DNA of 64,000 nt, from positions 536,593,372-536,657,371 of the forward strand of contig OX422211.1 in assembly GCA_949130495.1 (NCBI GenBank). The letters run 5' to 3'. The position numbers and the translations under genes were made by a program. Each line of letters starts with the position of its first letter. The first letter of the stretch is position 1. Source of the stretch: Sambucus nigra. Lineage: Eukaryota > Streptophyta > Magnoliopsida > Dipsacales > Adoxaceae. The notes beneath the pieces were generated by a model. That model was not told the DNA's origin. It saw nothing but the letters and a program-made list of their open reading frames with translations, and did not search any database. Shown here in pieces: positions 46,133-57,469 of this stretch.

Positions 46133-47099
46133 AAGGAGAGAAATATATATATTTTTTTAAAATTTTTTCAAAAGGAAAAAAAATATTTTTGGGATTTTCT
46201 ACAAATAATGGAAGAAAATATTTTTGGATTTTTTTTTTATAAAAATGAAAGAAAATATTTTTAGATTTTTTTGGAAGAAAAGGTGGGGAAAAAATATGGA
46301 CTCTTTGAATTTGTACGAACTAACTAAAATCGACCACCGAAAAATGAATTGGACACTCACAAGTCAAGGAGAAATCCTAACTAGCACATAGCCAATTTTT
46401 ATCTTTAAATTTAGTGAAAGGGGTAGTCAAATTTTAATTAAGTCCGTAGGCGATAAAAAATTCACGGAAATATTCTTAGTGATCGCCTTTTGCAAAATGT
46501 TCTCCTAGTGGGCTACCTAGTCAATTGATTTTAAATTTAGTGATGGCTAGGATAGCACACAATGGTAAGCGAGTGAGTCGGGTGATGAAATCCCTTCTCG
46601 TGAGTGACCGGGTGTAGGTCTTAGCAATTTATTCATCACACCATTCGATAATAAATGCGAGAATTAAATCAAATAAGAGAACACTAGAGCACACAAAAGA
46701 ATTGACTCGCTAACAGGAGAGGCGCGAGGGTTTAAGAAATGTACCTCCCACGATTTTTAGGCAGTGGATTGCCGAAAAATTTGAGTCGACCAGGGGGAGA
46801 TCACGCCTATCTCAGTCGTCCCCGGGAGTCCTACCGACCCAAGGTAGAGAGGCTTCTAAATCCTCGCCTATGGACGCCCTCTCTCTACCTTGTCCGGTTT
46901 TCCTATCACGCTTGTCTTTAATTATTATAATTTTAAAATGAAAAATAAAATGGTGTCCTATGCACCGCAATACAAGCCAAATAATAAAGTCTTAATACAA
47001 TTCTTCTAATAAAATGCAAAAATGGTACTAAAAATGTAAAAAAAATGCAATACAAGTGAATCACACAATTGAATCCGCTCCGAGCTTCACAATCCCAAG
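46133..47099 (-). other. AthL leader between PBS and ORF
   Basis: About 970 bp of non-coding sequence. A-rich blocks at 46140-46290 repeat GAAAATATTTTTGG-like words three times just upstream of the ATG. Nothing else is supported. Confidence 0.6.
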
Positions 47100-47117
47100 A
47101 ATGGCAACGGAGCCATT
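47100..47117 (-). promoter_or_regulatory. Primer-binding site of AthL
   Basis: AATGGCTCCGTTGCCATT directly after the LTR end TTATCA on the minus strand. It differs by one base from the core TGGCGCCGTTGCC. Confidence 0.82.
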
Positions 47118-49878
47118 TGATAACGTGACTTTTGCGTATATGTCGTTGTTTTTGAAAGCCAAGTTAGTCTAAAACCTTATGTACCTACAAAATATAATAA
47201 ACTCAAGTGTAGAGGTAAGTAAGGGTATCAATCCACTTCCTAGGGAGTAAAGCAAATGGAACAAATTCAATTTTAATTCACTTTTTATTTTCTTTTTGTG
47301 CTTTTTCACTTTTCTAATTTTTTTTAGCTTTTTCAAATATTAAAACAATAGGGTGAGGTGAGATTTTAAACTAAACTAAACTAAGATGAAAACTAACTAG
47401 AAAGTAACTAAAATGAAAATTAAAGTCTAAACTAAAATAAAAGATAAAGTGAGGTAAATAATTGTGAGAACAATCAAGGAGTGGGATTACACAAAATTTT
47501 TTAGTTATTCTGATTAATTAATTTAATTATATGAATTCTCCCAAATTAATATCAAAATTACAAACCAACTCTCGTTGCAAGTGTAAATATAATATTAATC
47601 CTTTAGAAAAATAAAGTTTAACACCCCACAACTCTAGAAAAATAGATCAACACTCCTTTTAATTAATCACCCGCTAGAATCGATCAATTAAAATTTATGT
47701 CAATCTTAGAAAATAATTTTAGAGTTGAAATTCAAGTTATAATACCCCACTTAAGAAACTCCTATCTCTAGTTCGAATCTAAAATGGGTATTATAACTAG
47801 AATTTTGATTTTCTCTCGAAAATCATTTACCCTCTCTCGAGGCGTAAATCTAAGGGTAAGGGATCAAAATTAAAATTCGAAGGGAAATTTCAAGTAATCA
47901 AACTAATAAAAATAAAATAACATCAAATAAGGTTTTTCCCCACCCCTTGAAAGGGGATTTACCCTAACATGGTATAAAATTTGACAAATTAATAATCAAA
48001 GGCATAAACAAATAAAATAGAAGGGTAAGAGGACAAATCTACAAATAAGTGTCCTTGATTTGCAAAATTGGACTCTAATCCTCCATTGAAATTGAGCAAC
48101 ATCCATTCAAAATGAGTTTTCCACAATATTCAATGACATACAAACACTCATTTGAATCACTCAACAGTTAATTTCTCACAAATATCTATAAAAATAAAAA
48201 GAATAACATAAAACTATTTATAAAGGATAATTTTCTCTACAATTCACTCTCTATAATTTTCTTATCTAAAAGCTCTCCTCTGTTTTTTGAATTGGGGTCT
48301 TCATCTTCAATATATAGTAGATGCATGGAGCATGAGGGGTGTGCACATGGGGGTAAATTGGGTAATGAAAGTGCACATGTGGATTTGGTGTGAGGAGCAT
48401 GTGGGTTGAGAGGTGTGAGATCACAAAAATATGATTTGGGTGAGGGTATTTTAGAAATTGATTAAAAGAGGTAGTTGATGATTTTTAAGGGTTTATTGGG
48501 AAAAAGGGTAAAAGTGGGTTTAATTTGGCACATGGATTTTAGTTTGGTCTTTGGTTTGTTTGGCTTTTGGATGAAATGGGACAAAATGGGTTTGGGTTCA
48601 TGGCTTGGTTTTAGGAGTTTCATGGGTGTGGATTGCAATGGTGGGTTGTGGCTTGAGCAAGTGGGTCTAAGGAAGAGGTGGCAGGAGATCCGAAGTGGGA
48701 GGTCGGGTTTGAGCTGGATGGGGGCACCGGCAAGAGAGGTCGCGGGAGACAGCGGTAGGAGTCAGGATGGAATCGCCGGCGCGGGTCGCCGCCGGAGGGG
48801 GTGAGGGGTCAGGCCGCGATGGGGTAGGGTCGAGTGTGGAGGTCGGAGAGATGGTCGCGCCGGAGATGGGGGTTGCGAGGTAGCAGGTGGGCGCCGGAGG
48901 AGGTTAGTAAGCGTCGCCAAAGAGAGACGCCGGAGTTAAAGGGGTCGGAACATCCAGGTTCCGGCGTGGGCCGAGAGGAGAGGTGAAATCGGATTTCGGG
49001 GAAGTGGGAAGGCCTAGGTCGGTGGTTTGAGCAGGGGTGTACTGGAGATGGGGTTCCAATGGTGGAAAGAGGTTGGTTTTTTTTGGTTATGGAGGTGGGT
49101 GTGAGGAGAGAGAATAAGTGTGTTGTTGGGGAAGATGGAGTTGGGAGTAATTTAGTGTGTGAGGATGTAGAGAATATGGTGGGTGTGAGGGGGGTAGGAT
49201 AAGTAGTATTAGGTGTATGGAGTTATTGTGTGCGTTTAATTTGCCCAACTAAAATAATAAAAACTCAACTAAAAATTAATAAAACAAAAAAATAAAATCT
49301 AACTTAAAAATAAAACAACTAAAAACAATAAAAATTAAAACCAAAAAAGAAATAAAATTCTAAACTAAAATAAAACAAAAGAAATACAAATTAAAAATCT
49401 AAATAAAAATTGAAGTCCTAAAAAAAATATAAAATTTAATAAACTAACAATAAACTTCTAAAAACTAATACTAATAAAACTAAAAACTAATAAGAATCAA
49501 AATAAAATAAAATTATATTAATAAAAAAAAAATTAAAAAATAGAAAATAAAATTTAGAAAATACTAAATAAATCTAAAATAAATTTTAAAAATAAAAATG
49601 ATTCAAAACTAAAAATCTAAAAAATAATAAAATGACACAAATAAAACACACACAGGGTTGGGGTAAGCTTGTGCTAGGTTTACACTCGTGTTAGGGTACG
49701 GGAGAGGGAATTAGCTTCATTCTAATTGCAATTGGCCTCGAAATGTATCTTTTGACAAAGCAACTGCAGTTAAACCTGCATGATAAACATTTAAGCACAT
49801 AAAACTCAAATTGTCGAGAATTAGCAACTAAAATAAATCTATTCGGGGTATAAATTGTACAGTTTTGAGTGCTTATCA
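47118..49878 (-). repeat. 5' LTR of AthL
   Basis: The partner of 39269-42168, with the same GC-rich island (about 48670-49030), shorter by about 130 bp. It starts TGATAAGCACTCAAAAC on the minus strand beside the CAAGA duplication. Confidence 0.88.
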
Positions 49879-49883
49879 CAAGA

Positions 49884-51509
49884 TATAAACAATAGTGGTA
49901 AGTGGTTTTAGTTACAACAAACTCTCTCCAACGGATATATTCTGGACAGGTGGCAAAGTCTCTAAATAAACCAGTCAGAAGAATCTAAAGGTTAACTAGC
50001 AATAAACCTAAAGCTTTTAAGCCAAAAACTTTGTAACAACTGGTATGGTAGCTCTGACAGGTCAACATCAAATCCAAACAGCAAGACACGCTCCTAAGAT
50101 CTCCAACAGGTATAAACTATAAAACTCGGTCAAGTACACCTAAGGTGTGATAAGACGAAACCTCCTATTAATCAACAGTTATAAAAGTCTAACTGTACGT
50201 GTACTCTCTCAAGGCTAGAAGGCTTTAAAATCTAAGGTTTAAAAAAAATAAACCTAAATGAATATAATCCATCAACTGTAAAGGTATGGCCGAAATCGTA
50301 CAGAGTATATATGACTCTAAAGGATATAACACATCAACAAAAGCTTCCAGCTCCTATGTGGTCAAGTCCAAATCTCCAAAGTGCCTAAAAGTTTAAATAA
50401 GGTCAAATCAATAAAACAAAAAGGCATCACCTAAATTGAACTAGTAGAAGTAGCAGGCCTTAAGCGGACAGGTCTAAGCTCTATAGCCTAAAGTTGGTAA
50501 GGCTTCTCATGGTTGGCAAGGGAGAAAATAGTGCAGAACTCATTAAATGAGTATGGCCGAAAGTTAACAACCAAGAGCTAACAGGTATAAGACATTTTGG
50601 TTCTCTCATAAAAGGACGAAAATATAATTCAAATGGGTTTCTAAGGCTGTCAAAAGTGATGACCAAAACTAAAGGCATAGCTCCTAATTGTATAAACCTT
50701 ACACGCCTAAGATAATAGGATGAAACCTAAACCTAAAGGCTTTAATAAGTGACGGTTAAAAAAAATAACCAAACCTATACTAGGGATAATAGCATGAAAT
50801 ATGTCTAATAAAGCTTCTCATAAAGTGCTAGCCTATTATCTTATAAGAACAGGTATAGCCGAAAGCTACAACCTAAAGTTAAAATCTTTAACTTGTCTAA
50901 TGGTCAAATCGACAAGTACAAGGTAGCAAGGGACTAAGACAATAAGTCTCTTAACTTTTCTAAAGGGACTATAGCAGGTATACCAAAGAAAGCACACTAA
51001 CACAACCCAATGCATACGTTACAATTATAATCAAACAGTTAAGTTCAAAAAAAAAAAATTAATTAAACAAAAATTGTTTAATAGGTAATTTAGTTTTCAA
51101 AAAAAATGTTTTTCAAAATGAAAAATTATTATCAACAAATTCCGAAAATGATTTTAAAACTAAGAAATTTATTTTAAATCAAAACTACACCAATTTTACT
51201 AAAAAAATATTTTCATAAAAAATAATATAATTCCATTTTAGAAAAAATGTTTAGGCAACCAATCACATTAACACAATTAATATATGCATGAGTGCCTAAT
51301 GTGTCAAGTGCAAATGTGCAATATACGTGAATACCTTTACTTGTATATGTTGTTGAGTAGAGTCGAGGCATGTTGAGTCGTCGAGTAATGTTGTTTGATG
51401 TACTAAGGAGAAGGCTCGAACTAAAAAATATGTTTTGACACAAAATCTAAATTAGTTGAAATGCCTAAATAATGTAGACTCAAGTAAGTCAAAGATTTAG
51501 GGTGTTTCA
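49884..51509 (-). repeat. 3' LTR of copia-2, proximal part
   Basis: It continues the LTR interrupted at 39268 and matches 54105-55731, for example ATAAACAATAGTGGTAAGTGG and GGAGAAGGCTCGAACT. On the minus strand the LTR starts TGAAACACCCTAAATC at 51509. Confidence 0.88.
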
Positions 51510-52448
51510 ATCTCCCCCTTTGGATATTTGTGACAAAACCCTTCGAGTACATTATTATACTCTTAGGAAAATATAAAATCACCTAAGTCCTATATAATAA
51601 TTACTATTCTACCCAATCCACAAAAAATCCTGTAAAATAAAAATTACAATACTCAACTATACATCAATTTACCCTAACACTTTCTTGTAATTTCCTGCAT
51701 AAAACATTAAAACCAAACTCACAAGAACAAGTGTAAGATATCATAGAAAAAGAGAAATCATTAAAAATAAGATATCATGAAAATAATTCAAGAATCAAGA
51801 CTGATAAAATGATGTACTCTTCTCCCCCTTTTTTGTCTCAAATAGACAAAGGATAAAAAAATGATAATATGAGGAAGATTAAAAATATAACTACCACAAT
51901 AAACATATTAACGGTTCTAATCAAGTGCCACTCCTACATTATCATGATTTTAAGAGGTGTTTTTTTTTGCATTGACAAACATCTATACCCTAAAATCTCA
52001 GAGGACATATAATTACCATGATTATGACAGGAAAATATGTAAATATGGTAGAAAATGAATAAAGCACATTCATCTACTCTCCAGGGACTTCTCGAATAAA
52101 AAACAAGGGTAAATGACATATTAGACATAATTTAAACATGTTCAGCATATTCTAGAGTAATAAACAAATAAGGTCTCTCCCTCACAACTAATGCTATCGT
52201 TATAAAAAAATATTATACTAAGCATACAAACCATATAGGGGTTATAGATTCAAGATGTAGAATGAGAACAATTTAGAGTAGATTAAATAACATGTTGTCT
52301 ACCATGAGGTCATACATATAAAAATTCTTCATCATATACAGATATAGAAAGTAATCAGATTTGTAACATGAAATCATAAGATCAAGAAATATAGATCAAC
52401 ACTCCAGACGGTTAAATCTTATTCGGAGCGACCGACTCTGATACCACT
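51510..52448 (-). other. Short interior of copia-2
   Basis: 939 bp without a supported frame. At its left edge the minus strand has the PPT CAAATATCCAAAGGGGGAGAT; a second tract with TTTGAGACAAAAAAAGGGGG lies at 51821-51845. The latter, with AAATAGACAAAGG, copies the PPT neighbourhood of the Sirevirus-like element at 22251-22285. The PBS is at the right edge. Confidence 0.7.
52434..52446 (-). promoter_or_regulatory. Primer-binding site of copia-2
   Basis: TGGTATCAGAGTC on the minus strand, 2 bases after the LTR end. It matches the tRNA-iMet type. Confidence 0.85.
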
Positions 52449-55400
52449 TGAAAAATTTCTGAGGGAAACATTTCTTGAGATACGCCCATGAAACAATCTC
52501 CATCGCACACATAAACATACTCTGATTTCATGCAAGTTTTTCTAATAACATATATCTAATCAAATTAAGAAAAACTTTATTATCTAACTGATCAGATTTT
52601 AATACATGCGGAAATTAAAATCAATTAAATCTGATTTAATTAAAGTTAAATTAATAACAATCTGATTTATTACATTACAATCCAATATATCAAATATGAA
52701 GAATTATTTCAATTCAAGAAATTAAATCATGTAATAATTTTAATTCTAAATCATACATAGAATAAGATGAGGATAAGAAGATAACAAGTATGATTTTTTT
52801 AAATGTGGTAAAAACCCAAACTAGGGAAAACATCCACGACTACCTCTATGGAGTAAACCAAAAATTCTACAAAAAATAATTTTACAAGAGTTACAAACAC
52901 TCAAACATGCAACGCAAGATCCTAAGCAATTCAGTCTTGAAACATATACCTACCCAAGTTACTCCACTCTAAAAGGTCTTCCCTCCACAGCGTTTCTGAT
53001 TCTGATACTTTAATCTCCTTTGCAATTTCCTTTGCTTTAACTCCTTGCTTCTTGTTTTAGCGAATTCCAACTCAGTCAAAACTGATCTCTCACCAACATA
53101 CTAGTTGTGCAAAACGTGTAAGTGAATATGTTCTAAATACAAACCATGCAAGAACTTATTTCAAATCTCAAGTGTAAAAGTTTTCTTCAAAAACTTAACA
53201 AAAATATATTTGTAATCAAGCAAATAATTTTTCTATAAAAACTTAAGAAAAAATCATTTTCAATTAACAATCAATTAAGTTTTCTACAAAAACTTACAAA
53301 ATAAATTTTCAATCAAAAATCTTATAAACATTATTTATAAGAAATACATGCAACACTTATCATGAACACACAATAAGATTATTCAATCATTTAAGAAATA
53401 TGTGTTCTCAATCTCTCAAAAATTTATTTTCAATTTTATATGGAAAGTTTTTCAAAAATTTTCACAAATATGAGAAAACAGATCTTTAAAAAGATTTTCA
53501 ATAAACATGCAAGATCCAGAGAAATTCTGATTTAAACAACATATAGCATCTAACGCAAAATCAGAATATTTAGATCATTAAAATATTCAATAAAATTCGG
53601 ATCTAAAAATCTAAGGAATTCTAGTTTTTGTAAAAAAATATTTCAGCATGAAAGCATATATATTCTCTCTACAATAACACAATATTTCAATCTCTAAAGT
53701 TATGAGATGATGTGCAAGATCATTGAGAATTCAAAAAACAAAAACAGAATAAAGATGAAGTAGAATGAACACAATGTGTGTAAAATAATTATTTCTTCTC
53801 TCTTAGATCTCTCTCTCTAATTATATTTTTCTCTCTACAAAATATTAAACCCTCTTGTGTTTCTCACTCAAGAAAATATAATATGAATAGCTAGCTCAAA
53901 CAAACTCTCAAATGATGTTTATATAGGTGAGACAATAATATTCTAGAAACTTTAAAATCAAGGGTTCAAATTAAAAGATATTAATCAAAGGTTGTGATTA
54001 AATCAAGTTAAAACTATTAACAAATTTTATCTAAAAAATTCCGTTTGTTATAAAAACAACTCAAGAACCTAAAACCAATATCTTGAAAACCTAAAACCAT
54101 ACAAGATATAAACAATAGTGGTAAGTGGTTTTAGTTACAACAAACTCTCTCCAACGGATGTATTCTGGATAGGAAGCAAAGTCTCTAAATAAACCAATCA
54201 GAAGAATCTAAAGGTTAACTGGCAATAAACCTAAAGTTTTCAATCCAAAAACTTTGTAATAATTGGTATGGTAGCTCTGACAGGTCAACATCAAATCCAA
54301 ACAGCAAGACACGCTCCTAAGGTCTCCAACAGGTATAAACTATAAAACTTGGTCAAGTACACCTAAGGTGTGATAAGACAAAACCTGCCATTAATCAACA
54401 GTTATAAAAGTCTAACTGTACGTGTACTCTCTCAAGGCTAGAAGGCTTTAAATCTAAGGTTTAAAAAAAATAAACCTAAATGAATATAATCCATCAACTG
54501 TAAAGGTATGGCCGAAATCGTACAAAGTCTATATGACTCTAAAGGATATAACACATCAACAAAAGCTTCCAGCTCCTATGTGGTCAGGTCCAAATCTCCA
54601 AAGAGCCTAAAAGTTTAAATAAGGTCAAATCAATAAAACAAAAAGGCATCACCTAAATTAAACTAGTAGAAGTAGCAGGCCTTAAGCGGACAGGTCTAAG
54701 CTCTATAGCTTAAAGTTGGTAAGGCTTCTCATGGTTGGCAAAGGAGGAAAATAGTGCAGAACTCATTAAATGAGTATGGCCGAAAGTTAACAACTAAGAG
54801 CTAACAAGTATAAGCCATTTTGGTTCTCTCATAAAATGACGAAAATATAATTCCAATGGGTTTCTAAGGCTGTCAAAAGTGATGACCAAAACTAAAGGCA
54901 TAGCTCCTAATTGTATAAACCTCACACGCCTAAGATAATAGGATGAAACCTAAAACTAAAGGCTTTAATAAGTGACGGTTAAAAAAAATAACCAAACCTA
55001 TACTAGGGATAATAGCATGAAATATGTCTAATAAAGCTTCTCATAAAGTGCTAGCCTATTATCCTATAAGAACAGGTATAACCGAAAGCTACAACCTAAA
55101 GTTAAAATCTTTAACTTGTCTAATGGTCAAATCGACAAGTACAAGGTAGCAAGGGACTAAGACAATAAGGCTCTTAACTTTTCTAAAGGGACTATAGCAG
55201 GTATACCAAAGAAAGCACACTAACACAACCCAATGCATACGTTACAATTATAATCGAACAGTTAAGTTCAAAAAAAAAATTTAATTAAACAAAAATTGTT
55301 TAATAGGTAATTTAGTTTTCAAAAAAAATGGTTTTCAAAATGAAAAATTATTATCAACAAATTCCGAAAATGATTTTAAAACTAAAAAAATTATTTTAAA

Positions 55401-55731
55401 TCAAAATTACACCAATTTTACTAAAAAAATATTTTCAGAAAAAATAATATAATTCCATTTTAGAAAAAATGTTTAGGCAACCAATCACATTAACACAATT
55501 AATATATGCATGAGTGCCTAATGTGTCAAATACAAATGTGCAATATACGTGAATACCTTTACTCGTATATGTTGTTGAGTAGAGTCGAAGCATATTGAGT
55601 CGTCGAGTAATGTTATTTGATGTACCAAGGAGAAGGCTCGAACTTCAAAATATGTTTTGACACAATATCCAAATTAGTTGAAATGCCTAAATAATGTAGA
55701 CTCAAGTAAGTCAAAGATTTAGGGTGTTTCA
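52449..55731 (-). repeat. 5' LTR of copia-2 (complete)
   Basis: An uninterrupted 3.28-kb LTR, TGAAACACCC to AAATTTTTCA on the minus strand. The TATA (CCTATATAAACAT) is at 53915-53927. The upper half holds short recurring words (AGGTATA, CTAAAGG, GACAGGT) but no clear tandem array. Confidence 0.87.
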
Positions 55732-57135
55732 TTTTACAGGTTAAAGCCAATTCTGAGGACTTGAGTAGGGGTGACCAATTCTGCAGGTTGAAGTCAATTC
55801 TGAGGATATTAAGTGGGAGCGCCCAATTCTGAGGGTCGAAGCCAATTCTGAGGGCTTGAGTAGGAGCAACCAATTATGAGGTTCGAGGCCAATTCGGAGG
55901 ACCTCAAGTGGGAGCTACAAATTCTGAGGGTTGAGGTCAATTGTGAGGACCTTAAGTGAAAGCGACCAATTCTGAGGGCCGAGGTCAAGTCTAAGGATCT
56001 TAAGTAGAAGCGATCAATTATGAGGGTCGAGGTTAATTATGAGGACCTTAAGTCGAGGGAGATCAATTATGAGAGTCGAAACCAATTCTGAGTGCTTAAG
56101 TATGGAGTGACCAATTCTGATGGTCGAAGCCAATTCTAAGTGCTTAAGAGGAGAGGTGACGAATTCTAAGGTCAAGGTGAATTCTAAGGACCTTAAGTGA
56201 TGAATTCTGAGGGTGGAAGCCAATTCTGAGGGCTTAAGTATAACTGACCAATTCTAAGGGTTGAAGCCAATTCTAAGGGCTTAAATAGAAGCGACTAATT
56301 CTATGGGCTGAGGTCAATTTTGAGGACCTTAAGTGGGAGCGACCAATTCTGAGGGTTTTAAGTGGGAGCGACCAATTCTACCGGTCGAGGTCAATTCTAA
56401 GGACCTTAAGTGGGAGCGGCCAATTCTGAGGGTCGAAGCCAATTTTGAGGATTTGAGTTGAAGCTACCAATTCTGGGGGTTGAGGTTAATTCTAAGCACC
56501 TAAGTTGAAGTGAATAATTCTGAGGGCTTAAGATGAGAGTGACTGATTTTGCCGTTCGGGGTCAATTCTGAGGAACTTAAGTAGAAGCAACCAATTCTAA
56601 GGGTCGAAGCCAATTTTGAGGGCTTAAGTAGGGGTGACCAATTTTAAGGGATGAAGTCAATTCTGAGGGGTTTAAGTGGGAGCGACCAATTCTGAGAGTG
56701 GAAGACAATTATGAGGCCTTAAGTAGGAGCGACCAATTCTGAGGTCTTGATTAGGAGCAACCAATTCTGTGGGTCGAGGTCAATTCTTAGGAACTTAAGT
56801 GGGAGTGACCAATTCTGCGGGTCGAAGCCAATTCTGAAGGCTTGAGTCGAAGCGACCAATTATGAGGGTCGAGGTCAATTCTGAGGACCTAAGTTAAAGT
56901 GATAAATTCGGAGGGTCAAATCCAATTCTGAGGGCTTAAGATGGGAGAGATCGATTATGATGGACTAATTCAATTATGAGGACCTTAAGTAGAAACGACC
57001 AATTCTGAAGGTCAAAGACAATTCTGAGGGCTTAAGTAGGGGCGACCAATTCTGAGGGTTGAGGTCAATTATGAGGACTTTAAGTAGAAGTGACCAATTC
57101 TTAGGGTTGAAGTTAATTCTGAGGTCTTAAGTAAG
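55732..57135. repeat. 48-bp minisatellite, about 30 units
   Basis: The consensus is ACCAATTCTGAGGGTCGAAG followed by CCAATTCTGAGGGCTTAAGT and AGGAGCG, 47-49 bp, with a few units shortened to 29. Two variants dominate: one with AAGCC...GGCTT, the other with AGGTC...GACCT around AATTCTGAG. It is interrupted by copia-2 near its left end. On the minus strand in-register units read as a 16-residue repeat (ELASTLRIG), but length changes break the frame. Confidence 0.92.
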
Positions 57136-57469
57136 TTGTGAGGCATATTTTTCTTGGGAAAGTTTGGAGATTCCTCTAGAAAAAAGATACTAATTTGAGG
57201 ATTGGGTGCAGCCCGGTTGGGAAAGCTTTCGATTTCTGCGCTATACCTTGGAGATGTTACTGGGGATATATCCAATTGTATTTGGGAATTCCTCTCGATA
57301 AATAATTCTGGGAGAAAATGTGGTATTGATTCAGTTGGAGATTTGAGAGTCTTGAAAAAATGTTTTTCTTGGTGAAAAAAATTCTAAAATTGATTTGGTA
57401 ATTTTAGGAGTTTTTAGGATTTTTTGCAAATTTTTGTACATAATTTTAGGGAGGTTCTGACCGACAAGG
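57136..57469. other. Unassigned sequence right of the minisatellite
   Basis: AT-rich, no supported frame. Confidence 0.4.

Larger units (their letters stand above)
39269..49878 (-). mobile_element. AthL: Athila-like LTR element lacking pol
   Basis: The LTRs are 39269-42168 (2900 bp, 3') and 47118-49878 (2761 bp, 5'). They start TGATAAGCAC or TGATAAACAC and end TTATCA (or TTCTCA) on the minus strand. The TSD CAAGA is at 39264-39268 and 49879-49883, inside the copia-2 LTR. The PBS reads AATGGCTCCGTTGCC, close to the Athila tRNA-Asp type TGGCGCCGTTGCC. The 4.95-kb interior has a leader, one long gag-like ORF with a zinc knuckle, and a 2.2-kb 3' region with repeated PPT-like motifs. There is no protease, RT or integrase. 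Confidence 0.88.
37603..55731 (-). mobile_element. Copia-2: non-autonomous element with giant LTRs
   Basis: The right LTR is 52449-55731 (3283 bp). The left LTR is 37603-39268 plus 49884-51509 (3292 bp in all), split by AthL. The interior, 51510-52448, has only a PBS, non-coding sequence and PPTs. The orientation is minus. Flanks read TTCTA (37598-37602) and TTTTA (55732-55736), a TSD with one mismatch, inside a minisatellite that resumes in register. Sirevirus-like words near 51821 link it to that group. With over 6.5 kb of LTR and under 1 kb of interior it is a non-autonomous derivative. Confidence 0.82.

Noticed and set aside
51821..51845. Second PPT in copia-2 as the true 3' LTR boundary
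   Set aside because: The LTR start TGAAACACCC directly follows the tract at 51510-51523 and matches the right LTR edge at 55731; the second tract is inside the interior.
55613..57275. Minus-strand 16-residue repeat protein (ELASTLRIG units)
   Set aside because: Units vary between 47 and 49 bp with 29-bp forms, so the frame is lost every few units; it reflects the minisatellite, not a gene.
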